Positions 51,787-59,313 of a stretch of DNA of 64,000 nt are shown here, piece after piece (within the stretch, counting starts at the first letter, position 1; each line of letters opens with the position of its first letter). The DNA is taken from assembly GCA_017558005.1 (NCBI GenBank), contig JAFYWN010000006.1:62001-126000 (forward strand). The letters are read 5' to 3'. Both the position numbers and the translations under genes were made by a program. The stretch is from Kiritimatiellia bacterium (GTDB lineage: Bacteria; Verrucomicrobiota; Kiritimatiellia; RFP12; DVOR01). The notes under the pieces are model-generated. The model did no database searches. It was not told where the DNA came from and saw nothing but the letters and a program-made list of their open reading frames with translations.

Positions 51787-54444
51787 ATGAAGCAGTCTCT
51801 TTTTTATCTTTCGTTTTTACCGATGATTCTCCTTGGAGCAAGGCCTGTGCATGCGCACATCCGTCCACCGTTACGCCCGCCGGTTATCGTTGTTCCCAAT
51901 CTGCGTGTCGATGAGAAAGCAGTTGCGATTACGCAAACTCAGTCGGTTGTTGCCTCAAATCCCTACTTTGAACGGACCAAGGTCTCCATCACCTTCACCA
52001 ACCCCAATTCGCGAGAAATGTCTGGCGAGTTACAACTTCCCCTCCCCGACGGCGCGGTTGTCTGCGGTTATGCACTTGAAATTAATGGCGAAATGGTGCC
52101 CGGCGTGGTCTGTGAAAAAGAGAAAGCGCGCATCGCCTTTGAGAACGAAGAACGAAAAGGCGTTGACCCAGGCATTGTTGAACACGTCAAAGGGGATCTT
52201 TGGCGTACACGCATCTATCCCTTACTCCCCAAAACTCCGCGCAAAGCAGAGATCGATTACATCGCACCGCTTCTCCCTCAAACGCCCCTCAAAAGCGCAA
52301 TTTTGGAACGAGACGGCGAAGACTTCTTCCTTGCCGAGCAGAACGCGACCGTGGCGCGGCCCTCCCTTCGCGACACCCTCGGAGCCTTCACTACGGGCAT
52401 CATCCTCTGGGATGCGAGCCTCAGTGCGGAGCCCCATGCTGCGGCGTGGCGCGAACGCCTAACCATGCTCCCAGACGTTGGCGAATGGCAACTCTACTGC
52501 TTCCGCAATCGGCCAGGCATGCCGTCGACCTTTAAGACGAAGGCCGACCTCCTTGCAGCGATTGACGCACTCGTTTACGATGGGGGCACCGACTTAGGCG
52601 CGGCCTTCCAAGCCCTTCCCCCAAAGACACCCGTCCTCCTCTTCAGCGATGAAATCGACACGCTAGGCTTAACAACGCCCGATTATGAAACACGCGAGGG
52701 GTTGACGATCGCCAGCCGCGCGGAAACACCTGCACGCGATGTCACCATTCAAAAGCTCACCCGTGCCCAAGCCGAAGCCACGGGCCTCCCCGTCACGGAA
52801 GGCACGCTCCTCGCTACCGTGTGGGCCGCGCGTCGCATGCAGGATTTAGCCAACCAAGCAGATGCCCGAAAGGATGAATTCTTGGCCCTTGGTCGCAAAT
52901 ATGGTGTGGCGGGGCCAGGGCTCTCCCTCATCGTCTTAGAGACGCTGGAACAGTGGTTGGAATACAAGATTGAACCGCCCAAGCAATTGCAAATTCATGC
53001 CGAATGGGTCAAGCGTCGCGCCGCAATGGATGATCCCATTGCGGACAAAAAGGCAACGGCCGAACACGAAGCGCAGTTACTCCGTTATTGGGAAGAACGC
53101 GTCAAGTGGTGGAACGATCCAAAGCCGAAGAAGCAAACGCCCTCCAGCGGCCTCTTTAATGGCCTCGCGCGTGCCTTCTCTCGTGACAACGACTCCGAAG
53201 AGGAAGCCGAAATGGAAGCCGAAGTCGACATGGCGGCCCCTGCCCCTGTCCCCATGTACGATGTTGATGCTGCGTCACCCGTGGCCGAAACGGCTTCCTA
53301 TCGCTTCTTAGGAAGTGGCGCACCTCAAAATGCCCCCGCACCTCAAGGTCAGCGTGGCGTACGCCGTTCCCTCAAACGTAAAGGTGCCTCGGCTCAAGAC
53401 GACACGCCCACTGCTACAATTACCCTCAAACCATGGAATCCTGACACGCCCTACCTCAAGGCCATGGACGCCAATCCTGAAGATGCCTACAACATCTACT
53501 TAAAAGAACGCAAGACCTACGCTGACTCCCCAGCCTTCTACCTTGACTGCGCCGGATGGTTCTTAAACCAAAAGCCCTCCTTCGGCAAAGAACAGCCTTC
53601 CAAATCCGAGATTATCTCAATCGCCTGCACGATTGAGATTGCCGAGCGCATCATCACCAACCTTGCCGAATTCAAGTTGGAAGATCCCGCCTTGTGGCGT
53701 ACAATGGGATGGCGTCTGCGAGAAGCCAAATGCTACTCTCTCGCCATTCATTGCTTCCGCAAGGTGTTGACCCTGCGTGGTGAAGAGGGACAAAGCTACC
53801 GCGACTTAGCCCTCGTACTCATGGAGGAAGGTAAAACACGCGCAATGACGGCCCCCACTGCAGCAAAACCCCTCTTAGAAGAGGCGATGACCCTCTTTAA
53901 GCGCGCAGCCTTCGACTTACATGGTCGCAAGAGTGGACGCCGTGGCAATGACTTCCAAGTCGCCATCATTGCTTTGGAAGAACTCAATGGGTTGATTGCT
54001 TGGATTGAAGCGCATGAGTGGCCAGAGGGCGAATGCCCCACCATCCCTGCGTTTGACGCCGCCTATCGGCGCGACCTCCCCGTGAGCCTGCGCATTGTGA
54101 TGAGTTGGGACGCCGACCAGACCGATATCGACATCCATGTCTTAGAGCCCAATGGCGAAGAGGCATTTTACCGAAATCGGCGCACCGCAGAAGGCGGCTT
54201 TGTCTCCGAAGACGTCACCACGGGTTATGGTCCAGAGGAATACTTGAAGAAAGACCTTGAACATGGCACCTACAAGATTCTCTCCAACTACTACGCCTCC
54301 CATCAAACCGCCCTCACGGGTGCGACCGTCATCACCGTCACCCTCTACACCGATTGGGGCACGGCTAAGGAGAAGCAGCGCACCATGACCCTACGCCTTA
54401 ACACGCCGAAAGAAAAACACCTCATCGGCGAAGTGACGCTCTAA
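51787..54444 (+). CDS. Exported VIT-domain protein with C-terminal DUF2135
   Basis: This 885-residue protein has a signal peptide (QSLFYLSFLPMILLGARPVHA). A VIT domain follows (about 35-165: ITFTNPNSREMSGELQLPLP, then GVVCEKEKARIAFENEERKG and VKGDLWRTRIYPL), then a vWA-like part whose metal site is not obvious (GGTDLGAAFQAL, LLFSDEID). After an acidic low-complexity linker (about 465-530) comes a helical, TPR-like segment, and the last 115 residues are a DUF2135/YfaP-type beta domain (LRIVMSWDADQTDIDIHVLEPNGEEAFY). GGAGG precedes the ATG. A periplasmic or surface role is likely; function unknown. Confidence 0.85.
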   Translation: MKQSLFYLSFLPMILLGARPVHAHIRPPLRPPVIVVPNLRVDEKAVAITQTQSVVASNPYFERTKVSITFTNPNSREMSGELQLPLPDGAVVCGYALEINGEMVPGVVCEKEKARIAFENEERKGVDPGIVEHVKGDLWRTRIYPLLPKTPRKAEIDYIAPLLPQTPLKSAILERDGEDFFLAEQNATVARPSLRDTLGAFTTGIILWDASLSAEPHAAAWRERLTMLPDVGEWQLYCFRNRPGMPSTFKTKADLLAAIDALVYDGGTDLGAAFQALPPKTPVLLFSDEIDTLGLTTPDYETREGLTIASRAETPARDVTIQKLTRAQAEATGLPVTEGTLLATVWAARRMQDLANQADARKDEFLALGRKYGVAGPGLSLIVLETLEQWLEYKIEPPKQLQIHAEWVKRRAAMDDPIADKKATAEHEAQLLRYWEERVKWWNDPKPKKQTPSSGLFNGLARAFSRDNDSEEEAEMEAEVDMAAPAPVPMYDVDAASPVAETASYRFLGSGAPQNAPAPQGQRGVRRSLKRKGASAQDDTPTATITLKPWNPDTPYLKAMDANPEDAYNIYLKERKTYADSPAFYLDCAGWFLNQKPSFGKEQPSKSEIISIACTIEIAERIITNLAEFKLEDPALWRTMGWRLREAKCYSLAIHCFRKVLTLRGEEGQSYRDLALVLMEEGKTRAMTAPTAAKPLLEEAMTLFKRAAFDLHGRKSGRRGNDFQVAIIALEELNGLIAWIEAHEWPEGECPTIPAFDAAYRRDLPVSLRIVMSWDADQTDIDIHVLEPNGEEAFYRNRRTAEGGFVSEDVTTGYGPEEYLKKDLEHGTYKILSNYYASHQTALTGATVITVTLYTDWGTAKEKQRTMTLRLNTPKEKHLIGEVTL

Positions 54445-54466
54445 GACGTAAATCCCCACTTAAACG

Positions 54467-54496
54467 AAAGCGGCAGGTCACCCTGCCGCTTTTATT
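54467..54496. terminator. Bidirectional terminator between convergent genes
   Basis: AAAGCGGCAGG (54467-54477) and CCTGCCGCTTT (54482-54492) form a perfect 11-bp stem with a TCAC loop, with T runs on both strands. Confidence 0.9.
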
Positions 54497-54515
54497 CTTC
54501 CACCCCTTGCGTGCT

Positions 54516-55397
54516 TTAACGATTCGGCGTAGTCACCTCTTCTGCTAAGAGTTGCACCGCCATATGACTATCATTACACGGTTCGTCAGAGCGATACGTC
54601 CACAAAATCGTCTTTTCGGGCGTCACCTCAAAGGCGCCAACACCCTTGCCATAACCATAACAACCAATAATTAAGTGACCATTGGGCAACAAATGAAGCC
54701 CCGTCATGTTCTTAATCGGAAGTCCCGTTTCGCTCGCCTTTAATTCCCACAACAACTGATGATCGGGCGACCACTTCTGCACTTGATTCAAACTTGAAAT
54801 GTAAATATTTCCCTGTGCATCTGCGATGGCGGCGAAGGCAAGCCCTGGCACCTTCTGCGACCAAGCGGGTTTATCCAAAATCCCTGGCGCATAGCGTTCC
54901 ACAATGCCCATGCCCGAACGACAAACCAACGTGCTCCCATCCGCCAAACGTCTCACCATGCGTAATGTCTGATGCCGATTCCCATTATTCAGCGGCACTT
55001 GGATGATATTGCGCTTCTCGCCAGTCGGCGTCACCTCAAAGATTCGCCCCGTGCTATTCTCACCAATCAGCGTTGAGCCATCAGGGAGACGTTGTGCCGA
55101 ATAGCACCCACCCCCCGTCGTGTCTTCAGAACGATATTCCCACACACACTTTCCAGAGGCATCTGCCTCCCATGCACGGCCATCCGCAATCAAGATATTT
55201 CCATTCGGCAACATCCACGCATCATTATTATTTCCACCGGGCCAACGATGCTGCTGCGCCCCATCTGGCCCAATCTTCGCCAGATAGTTATTCCCTGCCA
55301 CGAACAACGATGCCGTCGGCGCCCCCTTCTCAAAGGTGCCAGCCGTTAGCATCATGGCGAATCCACTCGCAAGTAAAATTGAAATCGTTGTCTTCAT
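54516..55397 (-). CDS. Exported beta-propeller protein (PQQ/NHL-like)
   Basis: This 293-residue protein has a signal peptide (TTISILLASGFAMMLTAGT) and about six repeats of the type DAWMLPNGNILIADG, SAQRLPDGSTLIGEN, MVRRLADGSTLVCRSG and GLHLLPNGHLIIGCYG. These are blades of a beta-propeller as in arylsulfotransferase- or PQQ-like proteins. No catalytic residues can be assigned. It is convergent with the VIT gene and lies 31 bases downstream of rarA on the same strand. Confidence 0.8.
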   Translation of the reverse strand: MKTTISILLASGFAMMLTAGTFEKGAPTASLFVAGNNYLAKIGPDGAQQHRWPGGNNNDAWMLPNGNILIADGRAWEADASGKCVWEYRSEDTTGGGCYSAQRLPDGSTLIGENSTGRIFEVTPTGEKRNIIQVPLNNGNRHQTLRMVRRLADGSTLVCRSGMGIVERYAPGILDKPAWSQKVPGLAFAAIADAQGNIYISSLNQVQKWSPDHQLLWELKASETGLPIKNMTGLHLLPNGHLIIGCYGYGKGVGAFEVTPEKTILWTYRSDEPCNDSHMAVQLLAEEVTTPNR

Positions 55398-55428
55398 CCT
55401 TCACCTCTTTCGTGTAACGTGTTCAAAA

Positions 55429-56766
55429 TTAACCCTGCTTCTTCTTGTTGCGAAGCCACTCTAAACGTTTGGCAATCGTATCCTCATAACCCGCCGCCTT
55501 CGGGTGATAATACGTCTTCGGCACCGTCAAATAGGCTTGCTCCACGGCCGTATCTTTATAATCGTGCGGATAGAGATAATCTGGGGCGCGCGTCTTCCCC
55601 TCAGCCTTCACATGGACATTTTTAAGGTGCTCGGGGACAGGTTGCACGCGTCCTGCACGAATGTCTGCCATTGCCTCATTCACGGCGAGATAGGCCGCAT
55701 TGGACTTCGGCGCGGTAGCCAAATAGGTGGTTGCTTGCGCCAACGATATCCGCGCTTCAGGCATCCCAATAAACTCCACCGCCTGCATTGCCGCCACTGC
55801 CACCGTTAGACCACGCGGATCGGCATTACCGATATCCTCACTTGCGGAAATGATGAGGCGACGAGCGATAAAGCGTGGATCTTCTCCCCCCTCAAGCATC
55901 TTAGCCAACCAATAAATTGCCGCATCAGGATCCGACCCACGAATGGACTTGATGAACGCCGAAATGGTATCGTAGTGTTGGTCCTCATCCTTATCGTAAG
56001 CGATAATGCGACGTTGGACACACTCCCCCATCACCTCGGGCGTGATCACAATCCGCCCATCCTCCGCCGGGGGCGTCGAGCGTACCGCGATCTCAAGCGC
56101 CGTCAACGCGCGCCGTGCATCCCCTTCGCAAATCTCCGCCAAGAAATGCGCCGCGGCAGGTTCTAACACGACCGGGTCTTCACCCAGCCCGCGCTCTTTA
56201 TCTGCGACCGCACGATTTAAGAGCGTCACAATATCTGCCACCGTCAATGCGTGCAACTCAAAGACCAGGCTTCGTGAAACCAATGGCGTATTGATAAAGA
56301 TTCCAGGATGATGCGTGGTCGCACCAATCAACGTCACCGTGCCATCCTCAACGTAAGGCAAGAGCACATCTTGTTGGGACTTATTGAATCGGTGAATTTC
56401 ATCGACAAATAATACCGTCCCAATCCGCCCACGCAACGTCCGTGCTTGCTCGCAAATGGCGCGCAATTGCGCCACATTACTCATCACTCCACTCGTCCGC
56501 TCAAAGCGACGATGCGTCGTGCGCGCAATCACCTCCGCCAACGTCGTCTTCCCCGTGCCAGGCGGCCCATAAAAGATTAAATTCGTAAAACGGTCACTCT
56601 CAATCACACGACGCAACAAACGCCCTGGCGCCAAAATGTGATCTTGCCCAACGATTTCCTCAAGCGAACGCGGACGCATCCGCGCTGGAAGTGGCCCCGT
56701 CTTACGATTATCTGGAGCCTCCTCCTGCCATGTCGGCTCTTCAAATTGAAACAAATCGTCCTTCAT
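55429..56766 (-). CDS. rarA: Replication-associated recombination protein RarA/MgsA
   Basis: ATG 56764-56766 begins a 445-residue AAA+ ATPase of the clamp-loader class. It has PLPARMRPRSLEEIVGQDHI, Walker A GPPGTGKTT, Walker B VLFVDEIHRFNKSQQD, sensor IGATTHHP, SRSLVFEL and GDARRALTALEIA. The C-terminal tetramerisation region (IYWLAKMLEGGEDPRFIARR and SASEDIGNADP) is also complete. RarA acts at stalled replication forks. Its promoter (56821-56849) is part of a segment duplicated on the far side of the fic gene. Confidence 0.95.
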   Translation of the reverse strand: MKDDLFQFEEPTWQEEAPDNRKTGPLPARMRPRSLEEIVGQDHILAPGRLLRRVIESDRFTNLIFYGPPGTGKTTLAEVIARTTHRRFERTSGVMSNVAQLRAICEQARTLRGRIGTVLFVDEIHRFNKSQQDVLLPYVEDGTVTLIGATTHHPGIFINTPLVSRSLVFELHALTVADIVTLLNRAVADKERGLGEDPVVLEPAAAHFLAEICEGDARRALTALEIAVRSTPPAEDGRIVITPEVMGECVQRRIIAYDKDEDQHYDTISAFIKSIRGSDPDAAIYWLAKMLEGGEDPRFIARRLIISASEDIGNADPRGLTVAVAAMQAVEFIGMPEARISLAQATTYLATAPKSNAAYLAVNEAMADIRAGRVQPVPEHLKNVHVKAEGKTRAPDYLYPHDYKDTAVEQAYLTVPKTYYHPKAAGYEDTIAKRLEWLRNKKKQG

Positions 56767-56773
56767 CACCTAT

Positions 56774-56866
56774 CGCCTACGCTATCCTAATAAAAATGCA
56801 TCAAACGTACTTTCGTTGAGAGGGTATCAAAAGCCCCCACCCTTGTCAAACCTTCATTTTCAAAAG
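56774..56866. repeat. 93-bp direct repeat, rarA-proximal copy (contains rarA promoter)
   Basis: This is nearly identical to 58330-58421: one deleted A and two or three substitutions. On the minus strand it carries TTGACA (56844-56849), a 17-base spacer and TACCCT (56821-56826, preceded by TGA), the likely rarA promoter. The two copies bracket the fic gene. Confidence 0.88.
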
Positions 56867-57134
56867 AGACTTCTTGAATAAATATGACTCGTCAAAAGAA
56901 ATTCCCCTCTACACCATCAAGCATATCGGTATTCTCACACAAGCATCGTTTCTATTTCTTTCTACAAGTCTATCATGCGGTGCATTCGGGTGTGGATGAG
57001 TCGCGAATCCAAGAGGCTTTAATTTTCCTGCGAGCGCGAGTAGGTTCGCTTGAATTGCCAGTCGACTGTTAATTTTATGTCAATGTGAAATTGTTGATTA
57101 CCAAGGCGTTATGCGTGATTTTCTGCACCAATCA
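56867..57134. other. Stretch between repeat and fic, no supported gene
   Basis: A 62-codon open frame (56884-57072, plus strand) has no ribosome binding site and no recognised motif, and its codon use does not resemble its neighbours. I see nothing else here. Confidence 0.5.
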
Positions 57135-58244
57135 TCAAAATATCCAACGGCCATTTTTACGCGCCCCCTCGCGGCGCAGGCCCGTCTTCTTCTTAAGCGA
57201 CACCATTATACGTTCAGCCTGACGCGAGGTAACTCCCAGCACAGCTGACAACGCCTTGGCCGTTATGCGATTGTCTCGCAAGATGGCCTTGACGGCATTT
57301 TCTTCAGTATGCGAGAGTATTTCCCCCTGCTTTATACCGACATTTATACCGACATCCATATTATTTATACCGACATCTATGCCGCCCACATTCCGATGTA
57401 AATCCTTTACGGCATCTGACTTTTGCATCTCATGTTCAACCCCAATACGCAAAAATCTATTTCGCAACTCAATAGTACTTCCGTAAATAAGGACTTTGAA
57501 GAAGTTCTCCAAAGGTTGCAGCGTCTTCTCAACATTCAGTTGACGGTTTTCATAATTCGCCCGCACAAGCGCATTTCTAAAATACCACGACTTTTCCTTG
57601 AATAGCGCATTCGTCACATCATAACGCATCGCATGCAGATACTTAATAGCAAAAACCGCAACAGTCCGTGTATTCCCCTCTCTGAATGGATGAATCTGCC
57701 AAAGTCCCGAAATAAAAGACGCAAAATGTTCCGTAAAAGCTTCCTCAGAAAGTCCACAGTAACTAAACTTCTTTTCCTCTGCGAAATCATACGCAAGCGA
57801 GTCTTTCACTAAATACGACGGCGTATAGTTGACCGTGTCACCGTTCAACACCCATTCACGCTTCGTAAGCTCCACCTCACGTATCTTTCCGGCGTGAGCG
57901 AACACATCTTTAAAAAGTCTGCCGTGCAATCCAATGTAGTATTCTGGTGAAAAACGAAACGTTGGTGAATTGATCGTTTCATTAATTCTACACGCCACCT
58001 TATCAGCCTCTTTTTGGCCTTCTGGCTGATTATGCCCTTCCTTTGTTTCATAGTAAGTGTCAATAATCTGCTCGGCCTCTACCTGAGTTATCTCACCCTC
58101 AATATTGCGCCTCGCTGTCTTGAGTAGAAAGTCAGAAACCTTCAACCCATCAACATCCTGCAGACCGATGGCGGTAGCCCATCCGTATGCGCGCTCACGC
58201 TTATCCGGCTCTCCTGCTACAAAATATTCATCAAAGTCATCCAT
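57135..58244 (-). CDS. Fic-domain protein with C-terminal winged helix
   Basis: This 369-residue protein has a Fic core (about 90-240) with the motif HPFREGNTRT at H185-T194. The catalytic histidine, acidic residue, first glycine, asparagine and arginine are kept, but the second glycine of HxFx(D/E)GNGR is T192. An inhibitory-helix-like TARRNIEGEIT lies at 43-53, although the usual Ser/Thr four residues before Glu is Arg. A run of DVGIN/VGIK repeats (about 288-308) links to a winged-helix C-terminus (ITAKALSAVLGVTSRQAERIM). Fic proteins transfer AMP or other phosphate-linked groups to targets. It is flanked by copies of the rarA promoter region. Confidence 0.9.
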   Translation of the reverse strand: MDDFDEYFVAGEPDKRERAYGWATAIGLQDVDGLKVSDFLLKTARRNIEGEITQVEAEQIIDTYYETKEGHNQPEGQKEADKVACRINETINSPTFRFSPEYYIGLHGRLFKDVFAHAGKIREVELTKREWVLNGDTVNYTPSYLVKDSLAYDFAEEKKFSYCGLSEEAFTEHFASFISGLWQIHPFREGNTRTVAVFAIKYLHAMRYDVTNALFKEKSWYFRNALVRANYENRQLNVEKTLQPLENFFKVLIYGSTIELRNRFLRIGVEHEMQKSDAVKDLHRNVGGIDVGINNMDVGINVGIKQGEILSHTEENAVKAILRDNRITAKALSAVLGVTSRQAERIMVSLKKKTGLRREGARKNGRWIF

Positions 58245-58329
58245 CCCACTTACTTCCTCGTCACTAAGTCATAAGGCGTCTGCGGAATTCAATCTTCAAC
58301 GCCTGCAAGGTTGACTGCATCAAGCGACA

Positions 58330-58421
58330 CGCCTACGCTATCCTATAAAAATGCATCTAACGTACTTTCGTTGAGAGGGTATCAAAAGCCCCCTCCCTTG
58401 TCAAACCTTCATTTTCAAAAG
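58330..58421. repeat. 92-bp direct repeat, fic-proximal copy
   Basis: This is a copy of 56774-56866. TTGACA (58399-58404) and TACCCT (58376-58381) with the same 17-base spacer face the fic gene, whose start codon is about 130 bases on. Confidence 0.88.
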
Positions 58422-58969
58422 CCGCCTCGTGAGCATCCGTCAAAGCATCCGTAGGATGCGTAACGTGCAGGACTCACCCCTGCCGCGGTGGGCAGGGGCT
58501 ACGATAAGCTGTGCTCTTGCCGCGGTGGGCAGGGGCTACGATATGCTGTGCTCTCGCAGGGGCGTGGGGCGGCGCCGCCCCCACACCATCCCTTTATCTC
58601 TTCCATCCCTTTTATCCTTTCTATCCCTTTCATCCCCTTCAAAATTCCTTACGCAGGTTGGTCACTTTTTCGAAAATTTCATCGATTTTTTGCCTGTTGA
58701 AAACTTTTTTGAGTTATCAACAAGTTATCAACAATGCAGTTTTTTTGACGCTGTTTTTTGAAAATTTTTCGGCAGATCGGCACTTTTTAGGCGCGTTTAC
58801 TTAACCTCGCCAAAACTGCATAACCCTTTGATAAGTAAAGAGATAACACAAAAACAGCCCCAAATCAACTCCGCTACAGCGGCTTCCTTGCGAAATTTTG
58901 GACTCTGAGGGGAAGAAAAGTTATCAACAATTTGCCCGTTTTTTGGGAAAGTCTTCAGAAATTTTGGGT

Positions 58970-59031
58970 CAATATTAGCAAAATTGAGTGGCAATATTAG
59001 CGAAATTGGGTACCCAATATTAGCGAAATTG
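58970..59031. repeat. Three 22/23-bp-spaced operator-like sites, copy 2
   Basis: CAATATTAGC(G/A)AAATTG occurs at 58970, 58992 and 59015, 77 bp upstream of the -35 box, matching the array in copy 1. Confidence 0.7.
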
Positions 59032-59108
59032 AGCCGCAATTTCGCCCATTTTTAGACGAAAAAACAGCCTCCTTTTTGCAACATTTTAGCTTACTCTAAA
59101 ATAACGAT

Positions 59109-59137
59109 TTGACTACTTGGCTCCGATTTGCTACACT
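59109..59137 (+). promoter_or_regulatory. Outward promoter of dispersed element, copy 2
   Basis: TTGACT (59109-59114), 17-base spacer ending TGC, TACACT (59132-59137). Transcription would start near 59144 and meet a hairpin with a short T run at 59237-59262. Confidence 0.7.
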
Positions 59138-59236
59138 GTAAGTGTGTGTGGAGATAAGTGTGTGGTGTGGCCTTGCCACAATTGTCAATTCCCGGTCGTC
59201 AAAGATTATTCATTTGTGAGTGATTCCAGTTCCAAT

Positions 59237-59272
59237 AAGCGTGCTCTCGCGGGCGCGCTTTTATGGTATAAT
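59237..59272 (+). promoter_or_regulatory. Hairpin followed by extended -10 promoter
   Basis: AAGCGTGC (59237-59244) pairs with GCGCGCTT (59253-59260), then TTTT, a probable terminator. TGGTATAAT (59264-59272) directly after it is an extended -10 for the membrane protein gene. Confidence 0.6.
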
Positions 59273-59313
59273 GAATGCGTTTAGTTTTTCTTAATGAAGA
59301 CACAGATAGCCTT

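Larger units (their letters stand above)
58465..59155 (+). repeat. Dispersed non-coding element, copy 2
   Basis: This is the inverted counterpart of 26970-27770. It has two exact 37-bp units (58481-58517, 58518-58554, one mismatch), a GC palindrome (near 58565-58582), pyrimidine repeats, TTATCAACA boxes at 58714, 58725 and 58921, operator-like sites at 58970, 58992 and 59015, and an outward promoter at 59109. Distances between these parts match copy 1 to within a base or two. No gene is supported inside it. Confidence 0.85.

Noticed and set aside
56884..57072. A 62-codon plus-strand frame between rarA promoter and fic
   Set aside because: No ribosome binding site, no motif and no neighbour in the same direction.
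57300..57400. Short repeats considered as a CRISPR array
   Set aside because: The repeats are in frame inside fic, encode VGIN units, and have no spacers of constant length.
58481..58554. Two 37-bp repeats considered as a minimal CRISPR
   Set aside because: They are directly abutting with no spacer, and the related unit in copy 1 has a different length; no cas genes are present.
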